In this document: piece by piece, positions 10,046-11,981 of the stretch | How positions within the stretch are numbered: position 1 is the stretch's first letter | Layout: each line of letters opens with the position of its first letter | Notes under the pieces: generated by a model | The model's database searches: none | What the model saw: the letters and a program-made list of their open reading frames with translations, nothing else | Told to the model about the DNA's origin: nothing | Program-made: the position numbers and the translations under genes | Assembly: GCA_027600665.1 (NCBI GenBank) | Contig: JADGJL010000924.1 | Coordinates: 1-11,981, forward strand | DNA length: 11,981 bases | Source: Irineochytrium annulatum | Taxonomy: Eukaryota; Chytridiomycota; Chytridiomycetes; Chytridiales; Chytridiaceae | Direction of reading: 5' to 3'

Positions 10046-11770
10046 TCAAGCTGCACATACACCGTCTTCTTTGTGTTCAGCTTCGCTGTTGTCCTCGGGT
10101 TCGGGTAAGTCATGTACGTGCTGATCAGAGTGAATGCGGGTTTGAAACCCTTTCTCCACCTCATTAACCCAACCCCGAAGCTCAGGAATGCGTTCATATT
10201 CATCCTGGAGCCGATCCAAATGCTCTCGACAACGGTCAATACACCGACGCTCCTTATTGCAGATACGGTCCAGCTGACAGATAAAGGCGTGCTCAAGTTC
10301 CAAATCCAGGTTTGAGCACATAACACGACGCCGAATATCAGGCCAAAGATTCTTTGGTCTGGCTTTGTAGAACTCCCCGTAGTTGTATGCATCGCAGGAG
10401 ACGAAGTACACGTCCTCCACATAATGCCAAAAGTTGTCGGCCTCATGTTCTTGCAGGTGTACAACCAAATTGTCAAAAACTTTCTTGATAAAAATTCAGT
10501 ATCTCATTATGTAGCCAGAAATTGAGATTACCTTGACCGTCAACAAGTTGGGCTCCGCCTCGTTGTTGCCGCCGTCAGAAGCTACCTCCTCCTCGTCGCC
10601 GGATTCGTCCGGATCAAAGACATCCTCCTCTGCATCCCGGTCATCAACATACTCCTGATTAGCACCCTCATTCAACATTTCCACCCGCCGCATTCTTCTA
10701 CAAATAATCCGATTGTGCAAGTGGATTTTTTCTTTCATTCTAACTGTAAGCTGCTTTTCTGCCTTACGCAACTTTGATACTAATGTGGTGCCACCTCCGC
10801 TGCCTATCCGTAAGTTGGAAACTAAAAGCATAGGCTACCACCGAATAAGTCAGTTTGAGCTCAAACAATGCATGACTCACATGGACTGTTGATGGCAGAA
10901 GGCATGAATCCATTCTTCATCAAACCTTGCGAGACACCATGATTGTAACAATACTTCAAATGAATGTCATCCTGTCCCACCAATGTAAACACAGTCACAA
11001 TCGAGGTATTGAGCCCGGCCGAGCAGCAAGCACGTTCGACTGAATGGGAATACGGCGTGTTGTGACTGCGTAACAAATGTGAGCGGGTACACGGTGGTTT
11101 CGTCCGTGATTGTCACAAAATCCAAAATCATGATGTTCGTACTTGCACCCTTTGCAAACAAAGACTACGGGCTCTAAACAATCCGGAGTGGCGCAGTGCT
11201 CGACCAGCAAAGGCTCGACATCTACATTCCAGAACATGCAATAGTCCACCAGCAATAAAAACCGAGATCGGTTGAAGTCGTCTCGAAGATTTAAACATTT
11301 CTGCCGATAAAGGTCCTTCCGGCGCGAATCAAACCAGTCGGCAAAGAAGATTTCAATAGGAGCAGGGTCCACAGCCGCCTGGCGTGCATCGCGGTATCCT
11401 TCGAATCCACAATTGTAGGGCGGCGTTTGCACGGTTTCATACTGTATTCCTCCCTCGTCGAAAGCTTCCCGTGGACTCCCAGGATCGACTTGGGAACGTT
11501 GCGCTGGTTAAAGTGCTTCGCTTCATCCGTAACGCGGATTCGGAAACGTGGCCGACTTTGTCTGATCCGGTCGCGCACCCGGCGAATTACCTCCGTTGCA
11601 TCGCCAGGATCAACGTACTTCTGTTTGACCCCGTTCCGCACATCGTAGACAATGTGCTCTTTGGCTGTTATAGTGTATGTTTTGCTTCTCGCGTGAGCAT
11701 CTGGTGCGGAGTTTAGATAGTTATGAAGGATATGGGTTCGCCGAGGTATATCTGCAGGTGAGTGCAGCTC
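10046..11770 (-). CDS. Cysteine-rich coiled-coil protein, 5' incomplete; possibly transposon-associated
   Basis: Proposed exons in transcription order: 11770-11548, 11503-11093, 11039-10881, 10821-10532 and 10483-10046, about 506 codons. The last two introns (GTGAGT at 10880, 59 bases; GTAATC at 10531, 48 bases) are convincing. The 53-base intron at 11092-11040 is plausible. The 44-base one at 11547-11504 has a poor donor (GTTTCC) and could instead be a frameshift. No ATG lies in the first exon, which is preceded by a TTAG acceptor-like site, so the start is missing. A zinc-binding-like cluster is visible: HCATPDC, VCKGC, then FCDNHGRNH. Next comes VFTLVGQDDIHLKYC followed by GLMKNGFMPSAINSP, then a basic helix, a glutamate/aspartate-rich stretch (about 10540-10650) and a long charged helical C-terminus rich in RLQDEYER-like repeats. 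The order recalls cysteine clusters at the N-terminus of KDZ transposase proteins, but no catalytic domain is seen. Confidence 0.45.
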
Positions 11771-11981
11771 CTAATGGGCTCAGCGTGGCTCAAATCACTT
11801 GTATTCTTCTTATTGGCTAATTCGGCTCAGCTACAAGCCTTTTATAGTCAACACTAGAAATTCTCTTAAGTTCACATAGACTAATGCACTCCTTGGTAAC
11901 TACTGGCAAAGTACTAAATAAAATTCATGACAATCTAGATAAAATATGAGGATACAATTTCTACTAACATTGTAACTACTT
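11771..11981 (-). promoter_or_regulatory. A/T-rich upstream region of the cysteine-rich gene
   Basis: On the minus strand a TATAAAAGG element lies at 11846-11838, about 70 bases before the first visible exon, and a CCAAT pentamer at 11816-11812. The minus-strand ATGs here are followed within a few codons by stops, so no first exon is obvious. It may be promoter or part of a longer first intron; the window ends too soon to tell. Confidence 0.25.

Noticed and set aside
11775..11835. GGCTCAGC present twice near the window end
   Set aside because: An eight-base repeat in two copies can arise by chance and has no partner at the other end of the cysteine-rich gene.

Overview
The window looks like nuclear DNA of a fungus, most probably a chytrid (Chytridiomycota). 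Four multi-exon genes can be rebuilt from the sequence. Their introns are short (about 48-94 bases, one of 160), with GTACGT, GTATGT, GTGAGT or GTAAGA donors and pyrimidine-NAG or AAG acceptors. Each junction listed restores an open frame. A LicD-type transferase, a TBL-like esterase and a Cache-HAMP membrane receptor together fit zoosporic fungi. The lineage is inference; no marker gene is present.

Layout: a plus-strand gene for a type II membrane SGNH/PC-esterase of the trichome-birefringence-like kind (149-2111, six exons); a plus-strand gene for a type II membrane LicD/fukutin-like protein (2654-4226, four exons); a 0.95 kb convergent gap without a gene; a minus-strand Cache-HAMP receptor-like protein that stops after HAMP (5174-7016, four exons); a minus-strand type II membrane protein of a glycosyltransferase-like family (7689-9022, five exons); a 1 kb non-coding stretch; and a minus-strand cysteine-rich, coiled-coil gene that is incomplete at its 5' end (10046-11770, at least five exons). 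The last may be related to cysteine clusters of KDZ-type transposons, but that is weak.

Three of the five genes encode single-pass, N-terminally anchored luminal proteins with a sugar-decorating or sugar-transferring look: an esterase or O-acetyltransferase fold, a phospho-alditol or phosphocholine transferase fold, and an RMRPD glycosyltransferase-like protein. They could act in the Golgi on the same surface glycans. The membrane receptor between them could sense an extracellular ligand, but it shows no output domain. No rRNA, tRNA, CRISPR array or complete mobile element was seen.
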